Assembly (NCBI RefSeq): GCF_008923245.1
Contig: NZ_WBOS01000001.1
Span: forward strand, 186,001 to 250,000
Length of the DNA stretch: 64,000 nt
Source: Cytobacillus depressus
GTDB taxonomy: Bacteria; Bacillota; Bacilli; Bacillales; Cytobacillaceae
Direction: 5' to 3'
Part shown: positions 17,199 through 24,902 of the stretch, one piece after another
How positions within the stretch are numbered: position 1 is the stretch's first letter
How the letters are laid out: each line of letters starts with the position of its first letter
The notes under the pieces: generated by a model
What the model saw: only the letters and a program-made list of their open reading frames with translations
Databases searched by the model: none
What the model was told of the DNA's origin: nothing
Made by a program: the position numbers and the translations under genes

Positions 17199-17327
17199 AT
17201 GACTCATGAAAAAATGAGCAAAAAGCTTAGGCAGGCTGTTCAACACGCAAATGAAACGAATCCAACTTCTCGAAATAACACACCGCCAAATACATCAAAA
17301 ACAGTAAAAACCAATAGTAATAAGTAA
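17199..17327 (+). CDS. Small basic hydrophilic protein, 42 residues
   Basis: Starts MTHEKMSKKLRQAVQHANE and has a tail rich in Asn, Thr, Ser and Pro. AGAGGAGGT lies 7 bases before the ATG at 17199; a longer frame from 17136 has no ribosome binding site. The composition resembles minor spore proteins, but no known family is certain. The next small gene follows after 12 bases, so the two form a mini-operon. Confidence 0.6.
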   Translation: MTHEKMSKKLRQAVQHANETNPTSRNNTPPNTSKTVKTNSNK

Positions 17328-17339
17328 TGGAGGATTCAA

Positions 17340-17474
17340 ATGGGTAAAAAGCATCGAAACCGCATTAATTCACCTAAAAAAAATAATCATACACCGCCCG
17401 AAGCAATCATTGCTGAGCAAGAAGCGCATGGCAAAGAGTTTACTGCAGCAGGCGGAAGAAAAAACAAACAATAA
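17340..17474 (+). CDS. Small basic protein, 44 residues
   Basis: Starts MGKKHRNRINSPKKNNH and ends GKEFTAAGGRKNKQ. TGGAGGA precedes the ATG by 5 to 6 bases. It is highly basic with no hydrophobic core, as expected for a small spore-core or nucleic-acid-associated protein. The name is unknown to me. Co-transcribed with the preceding 42-residue gene. Confidence 0.65.
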   Translation: MGKKHRNRINSPKKNNHTPPEAIIAEQEAHGKEFTAAGGRKNKQ

Positions 17475-17485
17475 TGCAATACGCA

Positions 17486-17522
17486 CATGTCTTGAGCTCA
17501 TGTATTCATAGCTCAAGACATG
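17486..17522. terminator. Long hairpin between convergent genes
   Basis: A perfect 13-base inverted repeat (CATGTCTTGAGCT with its complement) encloses 11 bases. There is no T run on either strand, so it is a weak or atypical terminator. Confidence 0.5.
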
Positions 17523-17526
17523 CCCG

Positions 17527-17835
17527 TTACCTAATATGGATTCGGTTAATTTCCTTCCATCCGCCCGTTTGTAATTGAAAATAATGTTGTCCCTTACGCC
17601 CCTCATCAATATAGAGAATATCTCCGGTCGAAATAAAGCGTCCTTTAAAATCTTCAGGAATTCGATCAGGCACATTAAAGGTAGAAAAAACAGAATACAT
17701 GCATTCTTTATGATTATTAGCTTCCACAGTTAATCGATAAACTTGGTTATACCCTTTTCTTTGTCGAAATTCAGGTGTTTGGAAGATCGTCACATCATAT
17801 TCTTTCTTTTTAATCCTAGTTAACTCCTTTAACAT
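17527..17835 (-). CDS. yodL: YodL-like protein
   Basis: 102 residues. The segments EYDVTIFQTPEFRQRKGYNQVYRL, VFSTFNVPDRIPEDFKGRF, STGDILYIDEGRKGQHYFQL and GGWKEINRIHIR match what I recall of B. subtilis YodL, and the deoD neighbour supports this. The function is not well defined; a soluble cytosolic protein is expected. Start: ATG after a GGAGGAAT-type ribosome binding site. Confidence 0.75.
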   Translation of the reverse strand: MLKELTRIKKKEYDVTIFQTPEFRQRKGYNQVYRLTVEANNHKECMYSVFSTFNVPDRIPEDFKGRFISTGDILYIDEGRKGQHYFQLQTGGWKEINRIHIR

Positions 17836-18020
17836 ATCCTTATTCCTCCTTAAAAATGTTGAAAAAAATTATTTCCCACATATTGATTCGATCGTTTGGA
17901 TTAGGTAAAATGTATTTAAATATTCGAATATTTCTGTCATGATTCTTTATTTTGCTATTCGCTGTGTCGTTTCCTTCATCAAAAAACAACTATTTTTGTC
18001 GAATGAAGTAAATCCATTTT

Positions 18021-18057
18021 AGAAAGCGCTTACATTATTAACAATAGTTTCATATAC
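18021..18057 (+). promoter_or_regulatory. cre-like CcpA site overlapping the glycerophosphodiesterase promoter
   Basis: AGAAAGCGCTTACA (18021-18034) fits the cre consensus TGWAANCGNTNWCA at 13 of 14 positions. TATACT at 18052-18057 is a good -10; TTACAT at 18030-18035 would be a weak -35 at 16 bases. A cre over the -35 predicts repression by CcpA when glucose is present. Confidence 0.65.
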
Positions 18058-18086
18058 TAATAATAAATGATAAAGGGGGCTGTAAC

Positions 18087-18947
18087 ATGATCGAATACTC
18101 ACTTTATAAAAGACCAGCTATTTTATTCAGTATGTTCCTTGGTCTTTGGCTGTCCATCTCTAGCATCTTGCATTACGTACAACCAATACATCCATTCACA
18201 TCTATTGCGCACCGGGGTGCCTCCTTTCACGCTCCTGAAAATACACTCGCCGCCTTTCAAAAAGCTGTTGATCTTGGGTTTGATTATATTGAACTAGATA
18301 TTAGACTAAGTAAAGATGAACAATTAGTCGTTTTGCATGACGAAGATGTCAGAAGGACAACAAATGGTAAAGGAGCAATCGGTGATTTTACAGTTAAAGA
18401 ATTGAAAATGCTAGATGCAGGTTCATGGTTTTCTGAAGATTTTAAGAATGAGAGGATTCCTCTTCTTGAAGAAGTGCTTGCTCTTTTCGGTGGAACGATT
18501 GGAATATTAATAGATGTGAAATCTCCTGAAAAACAGCCAGGAATGACTGAAATATTATCAGATATCCTAACCTATCATATTGAAAATGGGCTAAATCCAG
18601 CATTGCTGAAGGTACAAACCTTTAATATTAATGAATTGAAAAAGTTAAAGGAGTATGTGCCAAATATCGGACACGGGCTTATATTAAATAAGCCTTTAGA
18701 TTTGCTGCAATTAGCATCTTATCGTCCTTTTGCTTCATTCCTTTCTATTAATCACCAATTACTGACGAAATCATTTATTAATAAAGCGCATTTATTAGGA
18801 TTCGATATTTTCTCATGGACGATAAAGAAACAATATCAATTCCCAATCATGCAGCGTTTAGGTGTGCACGGAATTATCTCTAATGAAGAATTTAGAAAAC
18901 CAAGTTATAAGTTTACAAGTTTTATCTCACCTCTGATTAAGGAATAA
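18087..18947 (+). CDS. Glycerophosphodiester phosphodiesterase
   Basis: 286 residues: an N-terminal hydrophobic segment (about 11-32; signal anchor) and a GDPD TIM-barrel. Catalytic and Ca-binding residues are visible in IAHRGASFHAPENT, YIELDIRLSKD and LVVLHDEDVRRTTNG, with FSWTIKK near the end. It hydrolyses glycerophosphodiesters to glycerol-3-phosphate and an alcohol, probably outside or at the membrane. A GGGGGC ribosome binding site precedes the ATG. The cre-like site upstream suggests use of phospholipid or teichoic-acid debris when preferred carbon is short. The gene is inserted between yodL and yozD. Confidence 0.88.
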   Translation: MIEYSLYKRPAILFSMFLGLWLSISSILHYVQPIHPFTSIAHRGASFHAPENTLAAFQKAVDLGFDYIELDIRLSKDEQLVVLHDEDVRRTTNGKGAIGDFTVKELKMLDAGSWFSEDFKNERIPLLEEVLALFGGTIGILIDVKSPEKQPGMTEILSDILTYHIENGLNPALLKVQTFNINELKKLKEYVPNIGHGLILNKPLDLLQLASYRPFASFLSINHQLLTKSFINKAHLLGFDIFSWTIKKQYQFPIMQRLGVHGIISNEEFRKPSYKFTSFISPLIKE

Positions 18948-18960
18948 TGAATAAATTAGA

Positions 18961-18997
18961 AAAAGCCCAAGTTTTAAAAATTGGGCCATTTTTTTGG
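18961..18997 (+). terminator. Terminator after the glycerophosphodiesterase gene
   Basis: GCCCAA pairs with TTGGGC over ten bases, followed by a T run. Confidence 0.8.
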
Positions 18998-19076
18998 ATA
19001 CATTCTTGAAATACTTAATTTTAATGGGTAATGTAATATTTAGAGCAAAGCTTTCAAAATATTTAATCGCTAGGAG

Positions 19077-20072
19077 ATGAATTCAATTAAAAAGAAAGTT
19101 TTCATTACTCGTAAACCACCCGAGCATGTTTTAAAGTATTTGCAAGAAAGATTTATCGTAGACTATTGGGACGAAGAGGATATTGAAATACCTAGAAAGG
19201 AATTGGTAAATAAGGTACCTCAAACAGATGGCTTGCTTTGTCTGTTAACCGAAAAAATTGATGAAGAAGTGCTTGAAAATGGCACTAATCTTAAGGTGAT
19301 TAGTAATTTGGCGGTTGGCTATAATAACATTGAGCTAGAGAAAGCGACCTCAAGAGAAATAATGGTCACGAATACTCCAGGGGTGCTTACAGAAACGACA
19401 GCAGACCTTACCTTTGCCCTTCTCCTTGCTACTTCAAGAAGATTAATAGAAGCTTCGAATTCCTTAAGAGAGGGAAATTGGCAAACATGGTCACCTATGT
19501 ATATGACTGGGATGGATGTTTACGGTTCAACATTAGGCATTATTGGTTTAGGTGAGATTGGCGCAGCAGTAGCAAGAAGAGCAAAGGGCTTTAATATGAA
19601 ACTATTGTACAATAGCCGCAATCCGAAGCCAGATTTAGAAGCTGAGCTAGACATTGAATATACTGACTTAGACACATTACTGCAAACATCGGATTTTGTG
19701 TGTATTCTTACCCCACTTACGCAAGAAACTAAAAATTTTATCACGCTTAAACAATTGAAAAAAATGAAAAAGTCAGCAGTATTAGTTAATACTGCTAGAG
19801 GCGGCATCGTAAACGAAGCGGACCTCATTCAAGCTTTATCAGAAGGCGATATTTGGGGTGCTGGATTAGACGTCTTTGAACAAGAACCAATTGATGTAAA
19901 CCACCCTCTTTTACAGTTTCCAAATGTTGTTACCCTTCCTCATATCGGCAGTGCCAGTATTCAAACAAGAACAAAAATGTGGGAACTAGCAGCCAAGAAC
20001 TTAACAGAAGCATTAGAAGGCAAAATACCTTCAAACCTCGTAAACCGGGAGCTAGGTTCATTAAAAAAATGA
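19077..20072 (+). CDS. D-isomer-specific 2-hydroxyacid dehydrogenase (glyoxylate/hydroxypyruvate reductase type)
   Basis: 331 residues. Catalytic-domain segments SNLAVGYNNIEL and VLTETTADLTFALLL, NAD-binding LGIIGLGEIGAAVARRAKGF, catalytic Arg in NTARGGIV, Glu in FEQEP and His in LPHIGSA are all present. It reduces glyoxylate or hydroxypyruvate, or a related 2-ketoacid, with NAD(P)H. The start is odd: AGGAG touches the ATG with no spacer, while an in-frame ATT 9 bases later is correctly spaced but would be a rare start. The gene is monocistronic. Confidence 0.88.
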   Translation: MNSIKKKVFITRKPPEHVLKYLQERFIVDYWDEEDIEIPRKELVNKVPQTDGLLCLLTEKIDEEVLENGTNLKVISNLAVGYNNIELEKATSREIMVTNTPGVLTETTADLTFALLLATSRRLIEASNSLREGNWQTWSPMYMTGMDVYGSTLGIIGLGEIGAAVARRAKGFNMKLLYNSRNPKPDLEAELDIEYTDLDTLLQTSDFVCILTPLTQETKNFITLKQLKKMKKSAVLVNTARGGIVNEADLIQALSEGDIWGAGLDVFEQEPIDVNHPLLQFPNVVTLPHIGSASIQTRTKMWELAAKNLTEALEGKIPSNLVNRELGSLKK

Positions 20073-20095
20073 CGGGATGACTCGTCATTTTTTTA
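20065..20095. terminator. Terminator between the dehydrogenase and yozD
   Basis: AAATGACG pairs with CGTCATTT over eight bases, with A and T runs on both sides. Serves both converging genes. Confidence 0.8.
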
Positions 20096-20097
20096 TT

Positions 20098-20271
20098 TTA
20101 TTCATCTTCAATTTCTTCATCAATAATACATTTTTGCAGTAAATAATCGAACACAATATCAGCCAGTTCTTCTAACTCCCCTTCGGCAGGCACATATCCC
20201 CTGCTCGTTAGCTCATGAAAGAAATAATCCGCTATTTCTTCCGTATCAATAATAACCTCAATTTCTTTCAC
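20098..20271 (-). CDS. yozD: YozD-like small acidic protein
   Basis: 57 residues starting at GTG 20271 (MKEIEVIIDTEEIADYF), 7 bases after AAGGGGG; longer frames upstream are unsupported. Segments FFHELTSRGYVPAEGELEELADI and FDYLLQKC match my memory of the YozD family. Acidic and helical; function unknown. It fits the yodL-yozD-yodN-yozE order of B. subtilis. Confidence 0.75.
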   Translation of the reverse strand: MKEIEVIIDTEEIADYFFHELTSRGYVPAEGELEELADIVFDYLLQKCIIDEEIEDE

Positions 20272-20425
20272 AGCACCGCCCCCTTTACAAAGAATGTATG
20301 ACGACCCTTCAACTTTCATGCAACAATAAATTTCTTGTGACATTTTTAAAATTTAACTGGCATATATTTGATTTTAAGAATGATAGAAAATTAAGAGATT
20401 TATTTTATTTACGGAGGAGAATATT

Positions 20426-20593
20426 ATGAGTATATCTAGATTAGCTGCAGCATTTTTAGAAGATGTGAACGATGAAGATAGTGTAATTATTAATTTTTTT
20501 CAGCGAATTCTTAATGGCATGTATAAAATGATACTTTTATTCGGCATTCCCTATATGGCTTATTTGCTATTTCACTTGATCCAGCAAAGCTAA
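20426..20593 (+). CDS. Small membrane protein, 55 residues
   Basis: Starts MSISRLAAAFLEDVNDED, with one membrane segment near the C-terminus (MILLFGIPYMAYLLFHLI). A strong CGGAGGAG ribosome binding site lies 8 bases before the ATG. It is convergent with yodN, and the two stop codons overlap by four bases with no terminator between them. Not recognised as a named family. Confidence 0.65.
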   Translation: MSISRLAAAFLEDVNDEDSVIINFFQRILNGMYKMILLFGIPYMAYLLFHLIQQS

Positions 20594-21288
20594 ACTGTGC
20601 TCTTTCCATCATTATTAACAACGTGCTTCAGCTTTCTTAAAATGACACGCATAATATGTCTATATTCATCATCGTGAAACATTTCAAATAAAACCCGGTA
20701 ATCATTATAAATATCTAGCAGCCCGTCGATTAAATGTTTTTTTTCCTGAATAATTGCAAGTCTTTCTTTTTCAGCCTTGCGGAAAGTTGGTCCTTTCTGT
20801 TCTATTAATGTTGGCAGCTGCTCTTTTTTATTAAGCAAATATAAAAGTCCCAACTTCTGAATGAAGCTTTCCGCACTTTCCGCGTCAGCGATTAGGGTGA
20901 GCTCCTCTTCCCCCGCTTCAAGCCATTCTGCATCACTTATTCTTGTCAACTCATATATAACATCTTCCCACGCATCTTCTTTGTATCTCCAAATTTCTGT
21001 TCTAAATCCTACAATTTTAAATAAATCGGATCCATAGCCCTTTACTTGAACTAAATCGCCAAAGAAGTACTTGTATTCGATGTCAATATGCTCCTTCTCC
21101 AATATTTCTCCCTCTAATTCAGAGAGCATTTTAAGACTGGACTCCATAAAAAGACCTTCACTTTTATTGACTTCGTAGACATACATTCCATCCAGCCATT
21201 TTACATCTGTAATCTTTCCAACAGTGCCATAAATAGTGATCACGACTGTATCACCGATTTTATATTTTGATTTTTTCCTTTCGCCCAT
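20590..21288 (-). CDS. yodN: YodN-like protein
   Basis: About 232 residues. The N-terminal half has two small beta-barrel-like units (KIGDTVVITIYGTVGKITDVKWLDGMYVYEV and FFGDLVQVKGYGSDLFKIVGFRTE), similar to KOW/SH3-like folds. The C-terminal half is helical and acidic, ending FHDDEYRHIMRVILRKLKH. Recognised as YodN from the neighbourhood and general features; function unknown. I favour the ATG at 21288, since GAGAGG abuts the one at 21297. Confidence 0.7.
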   Translation of the reverse strand: MGERKKSKYKIGDTVVITIYGTVGKITDVKWLDGMYVYEVNKSEGLFMESSLKMLSELEGEILEKEHIDIEYKYFFGDLVQVKGYGSDLFKIVGFRTEIWRYKEDAWEDVIYELTRISDAEWLEAGEEELTLIADAESAESFIQKLGLLYLLNKKEQLPTLIEQKGPTFRKAEKERLAIIQEKKHLIDGLLDIYNDYRVLFEMFHDDEYRHIMRVILRKLKHVVNNDGKSTV

Positions 21289-21425
21289 TTCCTCCATCCT
21301 CTCGGGTGTGAGTCGTGAATATTGATTAGAATATTATATGCAAGGAGAGGAAATTTCGGTCCGTATACACGGAACACTGTTAGGAAAAATAGCTAAAAAC
21401 CTAAAAAGACACCTTTAATTGCAAA

Positions 21426-21647
21426 TTAACTTTCCGCGATCAAATATAAGTCCCATGCATCATCGAACACAGCCATACTTTCCATATAAGAACCATTTAA
21501 TTCTAAATAGGAGCTTATTTCATGATAATCTGATGATGTTTTTGGAAAGCTGTGATCTAAATATGCCTCATTTGCAAAGCGGCTTAGCGCATCTTTCGGT
21601 GCTGGATGCCGATATTTCATTAAAAAGTGATAAAAAGTTTTTGCCAT
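21426..21647 (-). CDS. yozE: YozE family protein
   Basis: 73 residues matching the YozE SAM-like family closely: FYHFLMKYRHPAPKDALSRFANEAYLDHSFPKTS and DYHEISSYLELNGSYMESMAVFDDAWDLYL. The fold is a small helical bundle; the role is not established. It completes the yod block and is followed upstream by a repeat element. Confidence 0.88.
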   Translation of the reverse strand: MAKTFYHFLMKYRHPAPKDALSRFANEAYLDHSFPKTSSDYHEISSYLELNGSYMESMAVFDDAWDLYLIAES

Positions 21648-21766
21648 AATAAACGCCTCTTAAATATTATTTTTAATAGTTTATGCAGTTTCTCTATTTT
21701 GGAGAGTAAAATTATTTATATCGTCTACTATAATCGATAAATTAGGTTTCAGTCCAGAGAAAATAG

Positions 21767-21889
21767 AAAAGCGGAAGCGCCTCGGTCACCCCCAACAAGC
21801 GCAAGACGAGCCTCTCGGAAAGGTGTTCTTTACCTTTCTGGGAGGCTCGGCTTGTGACCTCGAGGGGGTAGGCGCTGGAGCTAGACAAA
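21767..21889 (+). repeat. Palindromic intergenic repeat, copy 3
   Basis: Begins AAAAGCGGAAGCGCC and ends GGCGCTGGAGCTAGACAAA, the same end modules as copy 1. The interior folds into nested stems: CCCCC/GGGGG, GAGCCTC/GAGGCTC and AAAGGT/ACCTTT. It lacks the GTAC core seen in other copies. It lies directly beside the terminator of the next minus-strand gene. Confidence 0.8.
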
Positions 21890-21912
21890 AAGCAGCACAT
21901 TGGGCTGCTTTT
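21887..21912 (-). terminator. Terminator of the 63-residue membrane protein gene
   Basis: AAAAGCAGC pairs with GCTGCTTTT over eight bases, with a T run on the minus strand that coincides with the edge of repeat copy 3. Confidence 0.75.
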
Positions 21913-21926
21913 CTCTACCTTATTCC

Positions 21927-22118
21927 TTACTGAAAACGTGAAGATTTCGCTAATTCTGTAAGAATCCAAATAATATTAAACATCAAAATGGCTACTGTAA
22001 TCGGAACTGCTTGGAGCCAGTTTTTCCCGTATTTTTCTTTAATAACACCAGCAAAATAACCACAAAAAAATAAGACGAACATTGCTACTGCAAGCATTAT
22101 CATTAAAGTAAGTTGCAT
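21927..22118 (-). CDS. Small membrane protein, 63 residues
   Basis: Two hydrophobic segments (LTLMIMLAVAMFVLFFCGYFAGV and AVPITVAILMFNIIWIL) joined by a basic loop (IKEKYGKNW), so probably two membrane passes. GGGGGAAG lies upstream of the ATG. I do not recognise the family. It is flanked by its own terminator and a Gly-rich spore gene. Confidence 0.7.
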   Translation of the reverse strand: MQLTLMIMLAVAMFVLFFCGYFAGVIKEKYGKNWLQAVPITVAILMFNIIWILTELAKSSRFQ

Positions 22119-22276
22119 ATACCTTCCCCCAATTTATTACGAATATTCTCCCTATATCCATTATAAAGAGTGAGAAAAAGAAGTTTGTGATCAAAGAGTG
22201 AATTCTTTGTGAACGATGGGGGACAGTAAAAAAGACTGCCCTTTAATAAAGACAGCCCTAAACATTAATGTTAATA

Positions 22277-22528
22277 TTAACAACATCCGCTGCCGAAGCC
22301 GAAGCAGCTTGCGCCGATAATGATTAGTAGAATAAACAATACTACGATTAAGGCGAAGCCACCACCGAAGCCACCACCGAAGCCACAGCCGCCACAGCCG
22401 CCAAATCCGCCTAAGCCGTAGCCGTCAAATCCACCAAAACCTCCAACAGGTCCTGCATATGCACCTGCTACTGGAAAACCATATCCAGGATAGCAAGGAT
22501 CACAACCATAGCCATAGCCACCATACAT
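22277..22528 (-). CDS. YjcZ-like Gly-rich sporulation protein
   Basis: 83 residues: a Gly/Tyr/Cys-rich N-terminal part (GGYGYGCDPCYPGYG, repeated GGFGGCGGCGFGGG) and the hydrophobic tail FALIVVLFILLIIIGASCF that marks YjcZ/YczM-type small sporulation proteins. Expected in the spore envelope or the mother cell. GAGGAGTGAAGT precedes the ATG, and a SigK-like promoter lies upstream. The repetitive coding region may vary in length. Confidence 0.85.
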   Translation of the reverse strand: MYGGYGYGCDPCYPGYGFPVAGAYAGPVGGFGGFDGYGLGGFGGCGGCGFGGGFGGGFALIVVLFILLIIIGASCFGFGSGCC

Positions 22529-22568
22529 AATACTTCACTCCTCAATTTTTTTGGGCATTTTCCATATT

Positions 22569-22595
22569 AACTTATGATGTGGGGGCTTGTTCTGT
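22569..22595 (-). promoter_or_regulatory. Possible SigK-type promoter for the YjcZ-like gene
   Basis: On the minus strand AC, 17 bases, then CATAAGTT. This matches the spacing seen before the Hsp20 pair and fits late mother-cell expression of a spore protein. Confidence 0.5.
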
Positions 22596-22645
22596 ACGGG
22601 CATTTGCCCATTTTACAAAAAGTAATAAAACTACGTAAATATAAT

Positions 22646-22676
22646 AAAGGACCTCAACAGCAATTGAGATCCTTTT
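22646..22676 (-). terminator. Terminator after the rsgA-like gene
   Basis: AAAGGA and TCCTTT flank an inner CTCAA/TTGAG stem with one mismatch; T-rich on the minus strand side. Confidence 0.7.
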
Positions 22677-22685
22677 TGATGGCAG

Positions 22686-23753
22686 TTAATAACTATTTTT
22701 TTTTGACTTTTTCATACTTACATGAATGCTCTTCCAGCGCTTTTTCTCTTCTGCTTGAGCCAGTTGATCTTGTTTTCTTTCTAAATAAGCGAGCTCCTTT
22801 TGCAGCTTTTTATAGCTTTTCAGCCGCTGATGATCTATCGCGCCTTGATTAATTGCCTGCTGAATCGCACACCCAGGCTCTTGATTATGAGCGCAGTCTC
22901 GATACTTACATTGTTTAGCCAATTCTTCAATATCTGAAAAGCTTTCCACTAATCCGTCGCCGCTATCCCAAAGCTGCAGCTCTCTCATTCCTGGCGTATC
23001 GATTAACATGGTCCCATTTGGCAACTGAATTAATTCGCGATGGGTCGTCGTGTGGCGGCCTTTATCATCGCCTTCACGAATATTTTGGACTTTTTGCTTT
23101 TCGTCCCCTAAAAGATAATTCGTCAAGGTAGACTTTCCGACACCCGAAGACCCAAGGAGTGCTATTGAATTATTAGGAAGTAAATAAGGTTGCAGATTGT
23201 CGATTCCTTTCTCTTCTAAAACACTGACAACAACTACAGGCACACCCATTGCAACAGTTTCTATTTCATTTAATTTTTCTTCTAAAGCTTCACATAAATC
23301 TGCTTTCGTCAAAACAATGACCGGGTTTGCGCCGCTTTCCCAAGTTAAAAGCAAATACCTTTCGATTCGCCGTAAATTAAGATCATCGTTTAAAGAATTA
23401 ACAAGGAAAATAGTATCAACATTTGCGGCTACAATTTGTTCTTCTGTATTCAGACCAGCAGCTTTTCTTGAAAATTTACTTTTTCTAGGCAACACAGCAT
23501 GAATAGTGCCCCGCCCTTCATCGTAACGGGGGCTGAAAACTACCCAATCTCCAACAGCTGGATAATCCTCCCTTGTGCTAGCCATATATGAAAACTTCCC
23601 CGCTACATCGCATAATAGCTCCCCATTTTCAGTCCAAACACGATACATTCGTTTATGTTCCAGTGCTATTCGACCAACTGAAAAGCCCTTTGCTTTATAT
23701 ACATCAAATTCTTTTTCAAAATAGTCATTAAATCCAATAGATTGTAAATTCAA
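22686..23753 (-). CDS. rsgA: RsgA-family circularly permuted GTPase
   Basis: About 355 residues. An OB-fold (about 30-95) precedes a circularly permuted GTPase domain: G4 LTKAD, G1 LGSSGVGKSTLTNYLL, G2 GRHTTTHRE, G3 DTPGMRE. A zinc site follows (CKYRDCAHNQEPGC with later His) and a Lys-rich tail. RsgA helps mature the 30S subunit. The length exceeds the usual housekeeping copy (about 295 residues), so this is probably the second, longer paralogue found in some bacilli. TTG at 23753 is chosen because GGAGG lies 9 bases upstream; the longer frame runs through a terminator. Confidence 0.87.
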   Translation of the reverse strand: MNLQSIGFNDYFEKEFDVYKAKGFSVGRIALEHKRMYRVWTENGELLCDVAGKFSYMASTREDYPAVGDWVVFSPRYDEGRGTIHAVLPRKSKFSRKAAGLNTEEQIVAANVDTIFLVNSLNDDLNLRRIERYLLLTWESGANPVIVLTKADLCEALEEKLNEIETVAMGVPVVVVSVLEEKGIDNLQPYLLPNNSIALLGSSGVGKSTLTNYLLGDEKQKVQNIREGDDKGRHTTTHRELIQLPNGTMLIDTPGMRELQLWDSGDGLVESFSDIEELAKQCKYRDCAHNQEPGCAIQQAINQGAIDHQRLKSYKKLQKELAYLERKQDQLAQAEEKKRWKSIHVSMKKSKKNSY

Positions 23754-23782
23754 ATTTTTCTTCCTCCATGCATTGAAATAAT

Positions 23783-23814
23783 AAAAAAACCGTAGGCAAC
23801 ACAGCCCACGGTTT
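23783..23814 (-). terminator. Terminator or attenuator just upstream of rsgA
   Basis: On the minus strand AAACCGT.GGC pairs with GCC.ACGGTTT and is followed by seven T. It lies between a 23-codon frame and the rsgA start, so it either ends the small gene or attenuates rsgA. Confidence 0.75.
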
Positions 23815-23847
23815 AATATGCATAGAAAAAAGAATATTCCTATCGTA

Positions 23848-23919
23848 TTAAACAGATGTAATTTGGGCTGTGCAATGATTATCGACAATGAGCTTACTTT
23901 CAATGATAAATTTCTTCAT
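23848..23919 (-). CDS. Short peptide gene upstream of rsgA, 23 residues
   Basis: MKKFIIESKLIVDNHCTAQITSV, here given as its start MKKFIIESKL and end QITSV, follows AAGGCGGGTGA with normal spacing and stops 33 bases before a strong terminator. It could be a free small protein with an amphipathic strand or a leader peptide controlling read-through into rsgA. No family is known to me. Confidence 0.4.
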   Translation of the reverse strand: MKKFIIESKLIVDNHCTAQITSV

Positions 23920-24083
23920 TACACTTCACCCGCCTTTCACATAATTAATTTTATTATATGGAACGTATATCCAAATGTAAAGACTTTTTTACAGAACTTT
24001 TTGAACAATAAGAGTGAGACACAAACCTATAAACTTTTGCATATGTTATTGACGTATACACCATCTAGATAGGAGCGAGGGGT

Positions 24084-24848
24084 ATGTCCCGAAATGGAAA
24101 TTATTATGATTTAATCACAAAAGCTAGTATGTATGACTTGCTGGCAAATTATTTTAAATACACCGACCCTAATAAACATATCGCCTATTATCAAAAACAT
24201 TTGCATTATATGGGTATGGCCGTCCAAACTATGCGCACTAATCCGACGTCAAATCACCATGTTCAAGGCGGCTCGGGAAAAATTCGATTCGTACATGCTT
24301 CAATTGATATGCCTAATGTAGATATTTATATTGATGGTATACGAATATTAAAGAACTTCCCTTATAAAGAGGCAAGCAATTATTTTTCTCTTCCTGCTGG
24401 TAAACATCAAGTCGATATTTATCCAACTGGAAATATGGTCTCCACTTTTCTAAGCCGAAAAATCATCGTTGAACACGGAAGGTCCTATACACTCATTCCA
24501 TCTGGACTTGTAAAAAATTTAAGATGGCTTGCTATAGTCGATGATCCACAAGTCCCTATCGGGCAATCGAAATTCAGATTTGTAAATCTATCCCCAGATG
24601 CACCGGCATTGGATTTAGCAATTAAAGGAAGAGAGGTAATTTTTTCAAATATATCCTTCCGAAAATATACAAACTATCTCGCACTCTCCCCTATGACGGT
24701 AGATTTAGAAGCAAGAATTGCAGGCTCTTCTAATATCGTCCTGCCTCTTCCTCATTTGCAATTAATGCCAAACCATGCCTACACAATTCTACTCGTCGGA
24801 TCGACGGCGAGTGAGCCGGGACTTGAAATAATTATCATCAAAAATTAA
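24084..24848 (+). CDS. DUF4397-domain protein
   Basis: 254 residues. An N-terminal helical part (about 1-60: YYDLITKASMYDLLANYF) precedes two DUF4397 repeats that begin with IRFVHASIDMPNVDIYIDG and FRFVNLSPDAPALDLAIKG. These are beta-sandwich units often found on exported or surface proteins. No signal peptide is present here, which together with the N-terminal extension suggests a spore-coat or cytoplasmic role; this is inference. TAGGAGCGAGG precedes the ATG. The gene is monocistronic. Confidence 0.82.
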   Translation: MSRNGNYYDLITKASMYDLLANYFKYTDPNKHIAYYQKHLHYMGMAVQTMRTNPTSNHHVQGGSGKIRFVHASIDMPNVDIYIDGIRILKNFPYKEASNYFSLPAGKHQVDIYPTGNMVSTFLSRKIIVEHGRSYTLIPSGLVKNLRWLAIVDDPQVPIGQSKFRFVNLSPDAPALDLAIKGREVIFSNISFRKYTNYLALSPMTVDLEARIAGSSNIVLPLPHLQLMPNHAYTILLVGSTASEPGLEIIIIKN

Positions 24849-24849
24849 A

Positions 24850-24898
24850 AAAGGCATGATGCAAAAGCTTGCCTCGCTTTTGCATCATGCCTTTCTTT
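24850..24898. terminator. Strong bidirectional terminator
   Basis: A perfect 19-base stem (AAAGGCATGATGCAAAAGC and its complement) with a seven-base loop separates the DUF4397 gene and ypmS, which converge. Confidence 0.9.
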
Positions 24899-24902
24899 TA
24901 CT

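Noticed and set aside
21742..21969. 75-codon minus-strand frame
   Set aside because: It spans repeat copy 3 and a terminator and lacks a start signal.
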